64,000 nt of DNA from a virus: the IMG/VR virus record IMGVR_UViG_3300049215_000686, positions 62,001 through 126,000 of that record, one strand, 5' to 3'. Shown here piece by piece: positions 14,950 to 23,606 of this stretch. How positions within the stretch are numbered: the stretch's first letter is position 1; each line of letters opens with the position of its first letter. A program made the position numbers and the translations under genes. The notes under the pieces are model-generated. The model saw only the letters and a program-made list of their open reading frames with translations. It was not told the origin of the DNA and did not search any database.

Positions 14950-15684
14950 TTATTCGCTAAGAATGCCCAAGGCTTTTAGTTTTTCGTCGTCCCCCTTCAT
15001 CAACCGTCCTTGCTCGACTCGGGTAATGAAAGTGGTGTCCACACGCGGATCTCCGGACTTTTTGAGTTCCAGGAGTTTGCCGACAAGTTCACCCTTACGG
15101 AGTGGTGCCGGTCCCTCGTTTTTCTTAAGAGGCTGATATCCAGCAAGACCTTTGCGCTCTTTCGGTTGAGCCGCGATTTTCTTGACGGTTTCAGCAACAT
15201 TTTGAACTGTCTTTGCGAGAGCCTCAAAACGATCATCGAAAGATTTACGAAGATCCGAAAACTGTTCGCCAGCCTCTTCGGATTTCTTCATAGATGGTTT
15301 TTCTGCGGCTTTTTCGACTTTCGCCATCAAGCCACGCTTTTCCATCTTAGTGATGAGGGATTTGTAAGTTGCCATCAACTTATCGTCGTCTTCCTCTTCT
15401 TCGCTTTCTTTCTCTTTATCTTTCTTGTCTTCTTTGTCGCCTTCTTTAGCCATGATTCCAGCCGTAGAAGCGTCACCGATTCCGGGAGTAGACACGGGCT
15501 TTGGCTTCACTTGCATGCCACCGCTCACATCCATCGCATCATCGATACCCATCTGGGCCTTTTTCATGTCACCAGAAGAACCCACTTCGGTTTCATAAAT
15601 TGCCAAAGCCTCGTCCAGAACATCTGCGACGGCCTTAAGCAATTCTTCTTGCGAAGTTTTCTTTTCGGTATTTTCTGTAGCCAT
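14950..15684 (-). CDS. Probable scaffolding protein
   Basis: A 244-aa, highly charged, low-complexity helical protein with runs of Lys/Glu/Asp (EDKKDKEKESEEEEDDDK) and a likely coiled coil after it. Located directly upstream of the major capsid gene, the usual place of the scaffold. No sequence family is recognised, so the role is inferred from composition and position. Confidence 0.55.
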   Translation of the reverse strand: MATENTEKKTSQEELLKAVADVLDEALAIYETEVGSSGDMKKAQMGIDDAMDVSGGMQVKPKPVSTPGIGDASTAGIMAKEGDKEDKKDKEKESEEEEDDDKLMATYKSLITKMEKRGLMAKVEKAAEKPSMKKSEEAGEQFSDLRKSFDDRFEALAKTVQNVAETVKKIAAQPKERKGLAGYQPLKKNEGPAPLRKGELVGKLLELKKSGDPRVDTTFITRVEQGRLMKGDDEKLKALGILSE

Positions 15685-15713
15685 TTATATTGACTCCTGT
15701 CCTTAAATTTAGA

Positions 15714-16172
15714 TTACTGTCCAGAAGCGCCGAGACGAGCATCGTTCGGCAATTCATAAGCGACAGCAGCATCAGTCATGTGGGCTTCATCAAGATTACC
15801 GACCGCCACAAAACCAAACTTCACAGAACTCGTGCCGAGCCTTTTGACAATGGCAGCGATCAATGCAGTATCAGTTTGTGAAGCAGCAGTGCTGATCAAC
15901 ACATAAGCCACATGCTCAGGCAAGCCTTCCGCAGCAGACGAAGACAATTCAGCAACAACGTTGAATGAATTATAGTGTCTCTGAGAAATGCAAATTGCCG
16001 CCTTATTCGTTCCGCCCAATGAAACCATTAAAAACGGATCATTGGCTTGCGGAGCACCACCGGAACCAGTTCCAGCGGTCAGTGATGAAACCACTGCATA
16101 ACCGTTGGTCAACTGGAGGTCCGCTTGCAGTCTTTCCGCCAATTGAAAACGTGTATTAGTTGCTAAAGCCAT
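15714..16172 (-). CDS. Putative virion protein (decoration or head accessory)
   Basis: A 152-aa protein, Ala/Ser/Thr-rich and beta-rich (MALATNTRFQLAERLQADLQ). GGAGGAA precedes the ATG. It sits between protease and scaffold, where decoration or head-accessory proteins are common. No domain recognised. Confidence 0.5.
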   Translation of the reverse strand: MALATNTRFQLAERLQADLQLTNGYAVVSSLTAGTGSGGAPQANDPFLMVSLGGTNKAAICISQRHYNSFNVVAELSSSAAEGLPEHVAYVLISTAASQTDTALIAAIVKRLGTSSVKFGFVAVGNLDEAHMTDAAVAYELPNDARLGASGQ

Positions 16173-16190
16173 TTTTTTATTCCTCCAACT

Positions 16191-16925
16191 TTAGGCTGTT
16201 TTGGCCATTAAGTTTTTGATTCTTTCCAATTGCGCCTGACATTTCATCAAACGAGTCTTAGAATCATTTTCCTCACGATTTGCCTTTAACTCTTTAATAA
16301 GTTCTCTGGCATTCACCGCAAGATCATAAAGACGCTCAATTGGGCTCGCGTTCTTTTGTTCAATAAAAACAGGGACAGTATCGCTTTCGCTTTTAATTAA
16401 TGCCTCAGAGGCGCCCATACTTTTCACGATTCCAACCACATCGGTTCTTGTCGTTCGGTTAGCCGGATGAACTGTGAGCGCCACTCCTTTAATTAAAGTG
16501 CGCTTAAGGACACCGTTTTTTCCTCTTTCGATCGTTTTGCCTTCTACAGACAATTTGACCGGCGGCTCTTCACCCTTCGAATGGTAGTAATTGTAAATAG
16601 AACCAATCGCGTCCGCTTCTTTGTGCCCGTGACCATCCCAGAGTTCGATCTTGGTCCACAAAAAGGGCTTTTTCATTTCATTGAAATATTTGATTTGGGA
16701 CGGGGTTTCGCAATCCGAAAGATCTTTAATCTTTTTTGCTCCAACTATCCGACCTACCAAATGTTCAAAACGACCTGAATGATCTGAATTAGCAAAACCG
16801 CGTCCCTCAAGAAGAGGGCTGATATCGGCCCCATCAATGTCGAGACTCTCGCCCTGCTGATCTCTCGCAGAAGTCGCAGCCACCCCTTCAATAATGGTCG
16901 CCTTTTTCAAATCCATTGGCCCCAT
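16191..16925 (-). CDS. Prohead protease
   Basis: A 244-aa protein. The first ~170 residues fit the serine prohead protease fold that matures the capsid: N-terminal beta segment (IIEGVAATSARDQQGESLDI), candidate catalytic His at 49/55 in SDHSGRFEHLVGRI, and Ser126 in PPVKLSVEGKTIER. The C-terminal part is helical and may be a scaffold-like tail. Starts 16925 or 16916 are both possible. Position between portal-side genes and capsid supports the call. Confidence 0.8.
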   Translation of the reverse strand: MGPMDLKKATIIEGVAATSARDQQGESLDIDGADISPLLEGRGFANSDHSGRFEHLVGRIVGAKKIKDLSDCETPSQIKYFNEMKKPFLWTKIELWDGHGHKEADAIGSIYNYYHSKGEEPPVKLSVEGKTIERGKNGVLKRTLIKGVALTVHPANRTTRTDVVGIVKSMGASEALIKSESDTVPVFIEQKNASPIERLYDLAVNARELIKELKANREENDSKTRLMKCQAQLERIKNLMAKTA

Positions 16926-16962
16926 ATCGAAAGAGTTTGACGAAAAAAAGTTAGACTGAATT

Positions 16963-17271
16963 TTACAAGTCTAAAAAATCTTCAGGTTCTTGAGATTCGG
17001 TTGAATTTGGACTCATCTTTCGACGAAAAGACTGAAGGACTCGTTTGACTTCATTGTCATCCATCATCAAAAGGCGAGCAATGCGATGAGTGGAAGCGGT
17101 TTGGCCATTATCGGCCATGTATTTAAAGAAGCAATAATTAGATTCGGCATCAGCCACAAACCAGGGGCAGCCGCCTTGTTTGCCCTGCCGGGATAAATCA
17201 ATTGCCTTTCGGCCTTCCGGGCAAGCAGAGCAAGGTAATTTTTTGAGGTTTCTTGGGCATCTCGGATCCAT
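16963..17271 (-). CDS. Small Cys-containing protein with HTH-like C-terminus
   Basis: A 102-aa protein with PCSAC, C and C residues in the N-terminal half (possible zinc site) and a C-terminal segment (STHRIARLLMMDDNEVKRVL) that resembles a helix-turn-helix. It overlaps the upstream gene by 74 nt. A regulatory or assembly role is possible; not recognised. Confidence 0.55.
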   Translation of the reverse strand: MDPRCPRNLKKLPCSACPEGRKAIDLSRQGKQGGCPWFVADAESNYCFFKYMADNGQTASTHRIARLLMMDDNEVKRVLQSFRRKMSPNSTESQEPEDFLDL

Positions 17272-17518
17272 CTTGGTTCCTTTTTTTGAGTTCTTCCTTG
17301 AATGTAGAAATCAAGGCTTTTATTTTTCGATAGAACGGAAGACTGATGATTTTCGCTTGCCCCGATTCAAGAAAAAAAACGTTCTCTTGAAGGTCAATTA
17401 AGGTTTCTTTGAGTTGTCGGTCGCTGTAATCAGCCAGATTTTCTTTCACGGAAACTGCAAGAAGAACAGAAAGTGTATTTATACCTTCCGAATTCGACTT
17501 CTCCTGTTGATTCGCCAC
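17198..17518 (-). CDS. Hypothetical helical protein
   Basis: A 106-aa predominantly helical protein (ENLADYSDRQLKETLIDLQE). Both ends overlap neighbours in other frames (89 nt with 17430-17735, 74 nt with 16963-17271). No domain recognised. Confidence 0.5.
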   Translation of the reverse strand: MANQQEKSNSEGINTLSVLLAVSVKENLADYSDRQLKETLIDLQENVFFLESGQAKIISLPFYRKIKALISTFKEELKKRNQDGSEMPKKPQKITLLCLPGRPKGN

Positions 17519-17735
17519 ATTTTGGGCATAAATCTTTTGTTTTTTCTTTCGGCTCAGGCTCCTTCGAAAGTTTTTCTTCTGATACTTCAGCAGTAAATCC
17601 CTGATACGTCATTGAATTTACTGCCGCATTTAATCTTTGAAGTTGCTTCCTAAGACGCGCGTTCTCACGGCGGAGTTGCTGGTTATCGGAATGAGTCCGT
17701 TTACGATCACTTCTCCCACGGGTTCTTTCATCCAA
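17430..17735 (-). CDS. Coiled-coil protein with C-terminal zinc ribbon
   Basis: A 101-aa protein: basic N-terminus, a coiled coil (LRRENARLRKQLQRLNAAVN), then CPKC-x14-CSSC, a zinc-ribbon pattern. Found within the head operon; function unknown. The last ~30 codons overlap the next gene. Confidence 0.55.
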   Translation of the reverse strand: MDERTRGRSDRKRTHSDNQQLRRENARLRKQLQRLNAAVNSMTYQGFTAEVSEEKLSKEPEPKEKTKDLCPKCGESTGEVEFGRYKYTFCSSCSFRERKSG

Positions 17736-17738
17736 AGC

Positions 17739-17775
17739 CTTAAGCCCCCTTTTCTTTAGTTTAGGGGCGCTTAAG
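17739..17775. other. Intercistronic hairpin
   Basis: CTTAAGCCCC and GGGG-CG-CTTAAG pair across about 15 nt in the 51-bp gap between 17787-18449 and 17430-17735. It has no clear U tract on the minus strand, so it may be a processing or attenuation site. Confidence 0.4.
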
Positions 17776-17786
17776 TAGGCTGAATT

Positions 17787-18449
17787 CTAGGCTGGAGTGG
17801 GGTCTTGCGCGCTTTCCGGATGCTCGGTCGGCTTCTCTTCCTGAGGTTTAGGTTTCCGAAGTCCTAAAAGACAGATCTCAGCCATATCTGTTTGACCCTG
17901 AAGACCCAGCGGGAAAACTTTTACTTCTCCGACTTTCATCCCCTTCAATACATCGTCCAGTTCAGGGAAAAGTTCATAATCGCCAACATTCACGCGACAT
18001 CGAGGCTTTCTCTCTTGAATCAGTTCTTCACCTTTATTGAAGAATTTAATGGAAAAAATTGCTGAATACCCCTTTTCGGCAATGTCCTCATCCGCGATTT
18101 GCATTCCTCTGGCGATGTCTTCATCGTCGCTTTCTTTATTAAATTCTTCGATCTTCAATTGCTCGGCAAGTTGTACAATTTGTTCCTCACTCGGGAATTG
18201 AGGGATATTCATTTTTGTACACTGATCGAGAAGTTTCATGATCGCCAAAGAGCGCCATTCCGCCTGGTCTGCGTATAGGCACATCTTTGAAAGCATTTTA
18301 TTTACGTTGCGCTCAAATTTGAAATAACGACCGCTCAATTCCAAAATCAATTGGAACAATTGATTAATCTGTTTTTGGATATTTTCGGCGTTAATCTGCG
18401 CCTCTTTTAAATTCCTTTTTCTAAAATCCGTCATCCTTGAATTACTCAT
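17787..18449 (-). CDS. Hypothetical protein of the head operon
   Basis: A 220-aa protein: helical N-terminal 100 residues, an acidic middle, a beta-rich region with GYSAIFSIKFFNKGEELIQE, and a Pro/Glu tail. Its ATG overlaps the stop of the preceding gene at 18449. No known family recognised; structural role possible from location. Confidence 0.5.
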   Translation of the reverse strand: MSNSRMTDFRKRNLKEAQINAENIQKQINQLFQLILELSGRYFKFERNVNKMLSKMCLYADQAEWRSLAIMKLLDQCTKMNIPQFPSEEQIVQLAEQLKIEEFNKESDDEDIARGMQIADEDIAEKGYSAIFSIKFFNKGEELIQERKPRCRVNVGDYELFPELDDVLKGMKVGEVKVFPLGLQGQTDMAEICLLGLRKPKPQEEKPTEHPESAQDPTPA

Positions 18450-18880
18450 TAAAATTCAGGTCCTTCCCTTTCCATTTTTGAAAGTTGTAAAAGTAGTTCT
18501 TTTTGGGCCTTTTGAAACGCATCCGTATCAACACCCGGATTGAGCCCCGATGGAATAGACTTATTCCCCATTGGCTTTGCGCTACCTGGATTAAACATAA
18601 CTGGCTTAGAAGGCGCAACGGCCACGGGCTGAGGTACTTGGGTTTGTCGTTGAAGAATGGTTTGCGCTAAAACCTTAATGGCCTGAGTTTCTTCAACCGT
18701 AAATCCAGAAAGGCTAAGAGATGTTTTTGGAGGAGCAAGGATCTTCTCCATCATTTCATCAACCCAAGCCAGATATAAAACAGTAATCATCTCTCGAATG
18801 GATTCATCTGAAACTTTTGGGGGCCGATTCCTGATTTTTCTAAAAGCATTCAAAACAGAGATCTTCTCATCCAAAGACAT
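18449..18880 (-). CDS. Hypothetical protein, start uncertain
   Basis: From ATG 18880 the product is 143 aa (MSLDEKISVLNAFRKIRNRP). The frame is open further, to ATG 19108 (219 aa), but that extension is low-complexity and lies over a better-looking Zn-ribbon frame. A GTG at 18913 is another option. However, ATG 19108 sits 8 nt after a -10 box and would fit a leaderless mRNA, so the long form cannot be excluded. Function unknown. Confidence 0.5.
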   Translation of the reverse strand: MSLDEKISVLNAFRKIRNRPPKVSDESIREMITVLYLAWVDEMMEKILAPPKTSLSLSGFTVEETQAIKVLAQTILQRQTQVPQPVAVAPSKPVMFNPGSAKPMGNKSIPSGLNPGVDTDAFQKAQKELLLQLSKMEREGPEF

Positions 18881-18894
18881 TTGTTCAATGTCTT

Positions 18895-19095
18895 TTATTG
18901 ATCTCGTTCCCACTGACTGAATAATTTTAGATACTTTCTTAGGCTCTCCATCGGAATGACCTGATCGCACTCCGGGCAATCCGCTGACTCCAGAAATATC
19001 GGGGACCGTTGTGGCAGGATCAGTTCCCTGCACCTCGGGCACTCCACTTGGGGTTCCCCCGTCTCGGGATGAAGATAAACCGGCAGTTGTCTCAC
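18895..19095 (-). CDS. Small zinc-ribbon protein
   Basis: The frame contains VECPRCRELILP then ADCPECDQVIP, a clear CxxC-x17-CxxC zinc ribbon, followed by a helical tail. The start is unclear: a TTG at 19125 lies on the -10 box, so GTG 19095 is used here (66 aa). It overlaps the alternative long frame of the neighbouring gene. Confidence 0.5.
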   Translation of the reverse strand: MRQLPVYLHPETGEPQVECPRCRELILPQRSPIFLESADCPECDQVIPMESLRKYLKLFSQWERDQ

Positions 19096-19116
19096 GTTTC
19101 TTTCCCATATGTCTTC

Positions 19117-19124
19117 ATTATACA
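19117..19124 (-). promoter_or_regulatory. -10 promoter inside the head operon
   Basis: TTTTGTATAATG on the minus strand, with the AAAATAG block 10 nt further upstream, matching the site at 10071-10078. It overlaps the stop region of the head morphogenesis gene and would drive the downstream capsid genes separately from terminase and portal. Confidence 0.55.
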
Positions 19125-19131
19125 AAACCGC

Positions 19132-19983
19132 CTATTTTAGCCTTCCACTCCGTTGCCTGGCAAATTCGTCATGAGATTTACTGATATAGACCTTTTTGTT
19201 ACCTGAGAATCCCCAGCCCGGCTTGAGTTCCTGAAGAATAAAATGGCGCTCATTCGGGTGGGTGTTATCTATCGTAGGCTTCCAATCCCGTCGCTTACGC
19301 CCAATATTCGATCCGCCCGCAATCAGTTCACTCATTTTATAGACACGCGGCGTTATACCATCATTCCAAAACCAAAATTTCTTACACTCATCACAAACCG
19401 CGCCATCCATGGGACCGACTTTATAAACCACTATCTCTTCAGGGGGATTCTCCTTGTTGTTGTATAAGATCGCGTCCATGGCTCCGTAATTGGATGCCCG
19501 AGCAAGTTCCGTATCCACAATCAACTTCCAACGATTCCGCCATTCCTTGACCGTATCGTTGAGTGCATGGCCTAAGTATTTTTGGGCCTGATCCTTATCT
19601 CGAAGAAGATCGTAAACGTGAGCGCCTTCTTGTCGATTAGTGAACGGCATGAGTTGTGCCTCGATTCTTCCCAACAAATCAGAAGTGAATTGCTCAGCCG
19701 CCTTATCCGCATATCTGGAAAACATCCTTTCCAAAAAATCAATTGCACCCTCACGCACATCTTTGGGTGCCGGAACAACGGAAGACTGAGAATGAGTCGT
19801 CAAATAAGACCTTGCCACCGCAGCCTTAGGGGCCTGAGCAGAAGTAATCAGCCCCGAACGAACCAAATCCTTCAGTTCCGCTCGACTTAAAGCGTGCGGC
19901 CCAACCGAGCGGTATTTTAACCAAGAAACGAATCTCTTCATCGCTTGGGTAATTTTAGATGCGGTTTTAGGTTTGAGCGCCAT
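19132..19983 (-). CDS. Head morphogenesis protein (Mu gpF / SPP1 gp7-like)
   Basis: A 283-aa protein that likely joins portal and capsid shell during prohead assembly. The C-terminal third has the family signature: RASNYGAMDA, then VCDECKKFWFWNDG (zinc-like Cys pair) and HPNERHF close to the end. The start overlaps the portal stop by 1 nt (19983), the classical gene order. Confidence 0.8.
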   Translation of the reverse strand: MALKPKTASKITQAMKRFVSWLKYRSVGPHALSRAELKDLVRSGLITSAQAPKAAVARSYLTTHSQSSVVPAPKDVREGAIDFLERMFSRYADKAAEQFTSDLLGRIEAQLMPFTNRQEGAHVYDLLRDKDQAQKYLGHALNDTVKEWRNRWKLIVDTELARASNYGAMDAILYNNKENPPEEIVVYKVGPMDGAVCDECKKFWFWNDGITPRVYKMSELIAGGSNIGRKRRDWKPTIDNTHPNERHFILQELKPGWGFSGNKKVYISKSHDEFARQRSGRLK

Positions 19984-21998
19984 TATTCAGGTTTCTTCTT
20001 GTCGTCATCTCTCTCGCCGACATCGTCTTTCAAGGCTTCAATAATATCTTTCACCAAGAAATTCGCTCCACGTTCGAAATCAGAAATAAGCCCTTCTCTT
20101 AGCCGGTCGATATGTTCGGCATTGGCTTCAGATTTTGCATCAGCCTTACTGAGGTTCTCGTGGAAACTCTTAAAGAGTTCTGGATTGGCTTCAATAAACC
20201 GATCAATTGCCATAGACTGTCCCTGGGCTTGAGCCTGTTGCTCCATGTGACTATCCATCGCTTGTTCATGCTCAGCCTTGCGATCCATCTTTTTGGCTTT
20301 TTTAGGGTCTTCGGGGCGTTTTTTAGGTTCCTCAGGCGGCTCTTTCTGCATTGAGGCTTCGGCTTGTGATTGTTGCTGAAGCATCGTCATCTGCATTTGC
20401 TGCCATTGGAACCAAAATTGATCAGGGATATATTGAAGATCTGGACGATTCGAAGCACCCGGAATATTCATGAACTTCTCCATAAACATCCCTTTGGGCA
20501 TATTCTTCTCAAGATACTGAAGCAAAAGAGCATTCAGAATCAATCCGCCACCTACTTCAAGAGGCGTAAGGTCGGCTTGTTTTCGCGCTTCGTCGAGGGT
20601 TGTGTGCAACTGGACTTCGTTTTGAAGACGCTGAATTTCTTCATTGCGAGTCTCAGCATCCAGCCCCACAAAACAAATCTGATAACGCTCCGCATAATCC
20701 CTTCTCCATGCTGGAAGGATGTCTTCATTAAGAATTTGTTCCAAACGATTCAAAAGTGGGCGCAAGCCTCGGTCTCTGGAAGCGGTGATTTTCCACTCGT
20801 TTGAACTCTCCGAAAGCGCTCGCTGCTCTACTCCCTTTGAAAGGTAACCAAAGCCGGTTTCTTCTGGATCGATCGCAAAGCAAGAATGAATCGTCCGAAT
20901 CACGTGATCCTGATAAGCCGCATATTCCATGTCGCGATTAGTGGCCGTAAGCGGCTGCCATTGAACGGCTTTAATACCGGCCAAAATAGGCGTCCGCCAA
21001 GCCGATTGCGGACCAGTCGTTTGCTGCGTCCATTGAGCCTGAAGCGTTCGCATTTGATTCGGCGTGACATCGCCCTGAATAACTAAAAGCCCTTTAGAAG
21101 CGACGCCGTGCGTAAAAAACATCTTTTGATGGTTTTCGATTTGAAGGTGAGCCGTGATCATCGAAATCGCGCGCTCCAAGGGGCCAATCGAATAGCCATT
21201 TAAATCAATATCGGTTTGAAGGGCGAACCGAGCAAAGATCAATTCCGAAGCAGTAAACCCCTCCACGACCTTGCCATTGATCACTTGCAGCCAAGTATAA
21301 TCGTGTTCTGGGCTTTCAAAATCTTGGCCTAGATCTTCACCATTCATTTTTCGATATGCTTCTTTATAGGAATCGATCGTATTTTGAATGGTGTTTTTAT
21401 CGATTAGTTTTTTATTAGCGTAATAAATCGTCTCAGCCGGAAGAGGCAAGAAGGCGTAAAGATTACCTTCCATATCGTGAACCTTTTCAATCGTGCAATG
21501 TCCATATGTAAGCATGTCAAAGGCAAGGGCATATGCCAACTGATCCAATGTCAGCGTATCGTCCTTGGATCGATTATCGGTTCGGCCTGTATTTAAAATA
21601 AATTCTTCAATCTCTTTGACTTCTTCGGCATTACCTTCCACTACGCCGTCCCGAGGTTTGACCTCAATGCCGGTATCAAAACGATTCGAAGGCATCCTAC
21701 AAAATGCAGCGACCTGAGTGGCTCGGGTATGAAGGATCGTTGAAACAATGGGATCTCGGCGAGAAATCAGTTTTAGGATCAGATTTGATATAAATCCTGA
21801 TCCCGCACCTCTTGGCTTATAAACTCCCCCAGAATATCCAACATCAGTGAACGGATCGAAAATCAGACCCTTTCGCCCGTAACCGTCTTCTTTCAACCGT
21901 TTTTCAAGGGGTTCGCCGCTTTCAGGGAGATTATATTCCGCCAATCGGTCATCAAGTTGCTGTTCAATGACTCCTGTGATTTGGTTAATGATACTCAT
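19983..21998 (-). CDS. Portal protein
   Basis: A 671-aa protein forming the dodecameric DNA entry ring. N-terminal region includes the typical segment LISRRDPIVSTILHTRATQV; the middle has SIGPLERAISMITAHLQIEN and LLVIQGDVT as in phage portals. The C-terminal 150 residues are Gln/Lys-rich with a Met-Gln stretch, as often seen. Its start overlaps the resolvase stop by 4 nt, and terminase lies two genes upstream, which supports the call. Confidence 0.85.
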   Translation of the reverse strand: MSIINQITGVIEQQLDDRLAEYNLPESGEPLEKRLKEDGYGRKGLIFDPFTDVGYSGGVYKPRGAGSGFISNLILKLISRRDPIVSTILHTRATQVAAFCRMPSNRFDTGIEVKPRDGVVEGNAEEVKEIEEFILNTGRTDNRSKDDTLTLDQLAYALAFDMLTYGHCTIEKVHDMEGNLYAFLPLPAETIYYANKKLIDKNTIQNTIDSYKEAYRKMNGEDLGQDFESPEHDYTWLQVINGKVVEGFTASELIFARFALQTDIDLNGYSIGPLERAISMITAHLQIENHQKMFFTHGVASKGLLVIQGDVTPNQMRTLQAQWTQQTTGPQSAWRTPILAGIKAVQWQPLTATNRDMEYAAYQDHVIRTIHSCFAIDPEETGFGYLSKGVEQRALSESSNEWKITASRDRGLRPLLNRLEQILNEDILPAWRRDYAERYQICFVGLDAETRNEEIQRLQNEVQLHTTLDEARKQADLTPLEVGGGLILNALLLQYLEKNMPKGMFMEKFMNIPGASNRPDLQYIPDQFWFQWQQMQMTMLQQQSQAEASMQKEPPEEPKKRPEDPKKAKKMDRKAEHEQAMDSHMEQQAQAQGQSMAIDRFIEANPELFKSFHENLSKADAKSEANAEHIDRLREGLISDFERGANFLVKDIIEALKDDVGERDDDKKKPE

Positions 21999-22645
21999 TT
22001 TTCTTCACTCCCCGTTCCGCCAAACAACGTCCCATCACAAAGGGAGCACCCTCTGATGTAGGCAAGCCCGATCAAAACGGCATCACAGGCATCGTTCATA
22101 TTTAGAGGAAGTTCGTAACCAAAATGTTCCTTAAAACATCGCAACGCCGCATGCTTACGGGTAATTTTTCCAACCACTTTGCCATCGATTTTGGCGAGCC
22201 GTTGACCGGTCTGTTTTTTGATTCTGGAGATTTTAACGTTGAGTCTTTTTTCTTCGTCATTGAGGTTAGCCCCAACTTTCGAGCGCCAAATACCAGTTCG
22301 GATATAACTGACCCTAACTTTTTTGGACTGTAACCCCGTAAGAACAGCATAATGGATAAAATCCAGTATCTTTTGGGAATATGGGTTCTTACCGGCTGTG
22401 ACCTCTTCGATCACCACTTCCACGTCAGGATGATTAACCTGAATCAGTGAAACTTCAGAAACGATCCTAATACCAACGTCTTTGGCAAAATCGGTGTAAT
22501 TAAAAGGATATTTTCCGTACTCTTTGATCTGCTTTTTCGGAAACAAGGTCTCAAAATGAAGGCTTTTAATGTCGCCATCTTTGATATGAAAGCGCGCGAT
22601 TCCAGACTTTGTTGAGAGATCAAGAGACACAATGGTTCTTTCCAT
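21995..22645 (-). CDS. RuvC-like Holliday junction resolvase
   Basis: A 216-aa RNase H-fold nuclease that would resolve branched DNA before packaging. Acidic residues fit RuvC: Asp in IVSLDLSTKSGIA, Glu in VEVVIEEVTAGKNP, and two Asp in MNDACDAVLIGLAY. A basic linker lies before the last motif. It sits within the packaging cluster between a virion protein and portal (ATGA overlap with portal). Confidence 0.75.
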   Translation of the reverse strand: MERTIVSLDLSTKSGIARFHIKDGDIKSLHFETLFPKKQIKEYGKYPFNYTDFAKDVGIRIVSEVSLIQVNHPDVEVVIEEVTAGKNPYSQKILDFIHYAVLTGLQSKKVRVSYIRTGIWRSKVGANLNDEEKRLNVKISRIKKQTGQRLAKIDGKVVGKITRKHAALRCFKEHFGYELPLNMNDACDAVLIGLAYIRGCSLCDGTLFGGTGSEEK

Positions 22646-23566
22646 TTATTCCGCAAAAAAGACAAAGCCGGTAGCCACATTGATTCCCGGATTAAAAAGG
22701 TTGAGTTGATAAATCTTTCCACGCTTCAAAAGTATTCCAGGGTTTCCTGCAAGATCACCATTCACGGGAGGCTCAATTACAACACCACTTCCCGAGTCCC
22801 CGTTGAATTGGGCACTCACCACATGATCAATCGCCAAAAGCATCCATTTGATGGCCTCTGGATAGATGACTACTCCGGTCGTAATTCCTGAAATCGTTTC
22901 TTCAATTGCGGCTGGATTTGAAAACTGAACGAATTCATCAGTGACTCGGGTGATTTTAAATTGACCTTGATTAGGAAAACTAAAATTAGAATTGCTAATG
23001 TCTAAAACATCTCCCACCTGAACTGGGCCACTGGAGTAAACATCGACTTGACCCACAACCGTTTCTGCCATCCCAATTGGATTTACAAACTCGATATAAT
23101 CCGAGCCCTTATTTACTATGACAAAATCTCCTTGGTTGAAGGTGTTGAAAGGAGATCCAAGGGTCACTCCGTCTCCGATTTGAATGCTGGCAAAAGTCGG
23201 GGCGGTCCCTGTACCGCTAAATTTTGCCTGGATTATCGAATTCGTCTTAATGATTTGCCATTCAGTAGTTCCATCACCATCGAGTCTTCCCGTTCGCTGT
23301 TCCAAAGACGCCTGGAGTTGAACATCAGAAGAACCCGGTACTTGCGCAATACTAAACGAAGTCGCTCCGTTAAAACTAATCGAGCGCGTCACCGACATGA
23401 TGGCCTTTGTTTCTCCTGGAGAAAGAGTCACCGGAACCATTTGAGGAGAGTCAGTGGGCATTCCCAACATCGACCATTTCAGATCCGTAAACTTCACAGA
23501 AGGATTCACAGTCTTTAAGGCATCTGCATAACAGACCAAATTTAAAGAAACATTAATCAGTGACAT
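22646..23566 (-). CDS. Putative virion structural protein
   Basis: A 306-aa, nearly all-beta protein with two related segments (GDFVIVNKGSDYIEFVNPIG and QGQFKITRVTDEFVQFSNPA), suggesting an internal duplication of about 55 residues. The composition is typical of secreted or virion surface proteins. It lies between terminase and resolvase/portal. No named family recognised. Confidence 0.55.
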   Translation of the reverse strand: MSLINVSLNLVCYADALKTVNPSVKFTDLKWSMLGMPTDSPQMVPVTLSPGETKAIMSVTRSISFNGATSFSIAQVPGSSDVQLQASLEQRTGRLDGDGTTEWQIIKTNSIIQAKFSGTGTAPTFASIQIGDGVTLGSPFNTFNQGDFVIVNKGSDYIEFVNPIGMAETVVGQVDVYSSGPVQVGDVLDISNSNFSFPNQGQFKITRVTDEFVQFSNPAAIEETISGITTGVVIYPEAIKWMLLAIDHVVSAQFNGDSGSGVVIEPPVNGDLAGNPGILLKRGKIYQLNLFNPGINVATGFVFFAE

Positions 23567-23606
23567 TGCAATCTCCTGTTAGGATTGTAAGCCGGAATAT
23601 TTATAA

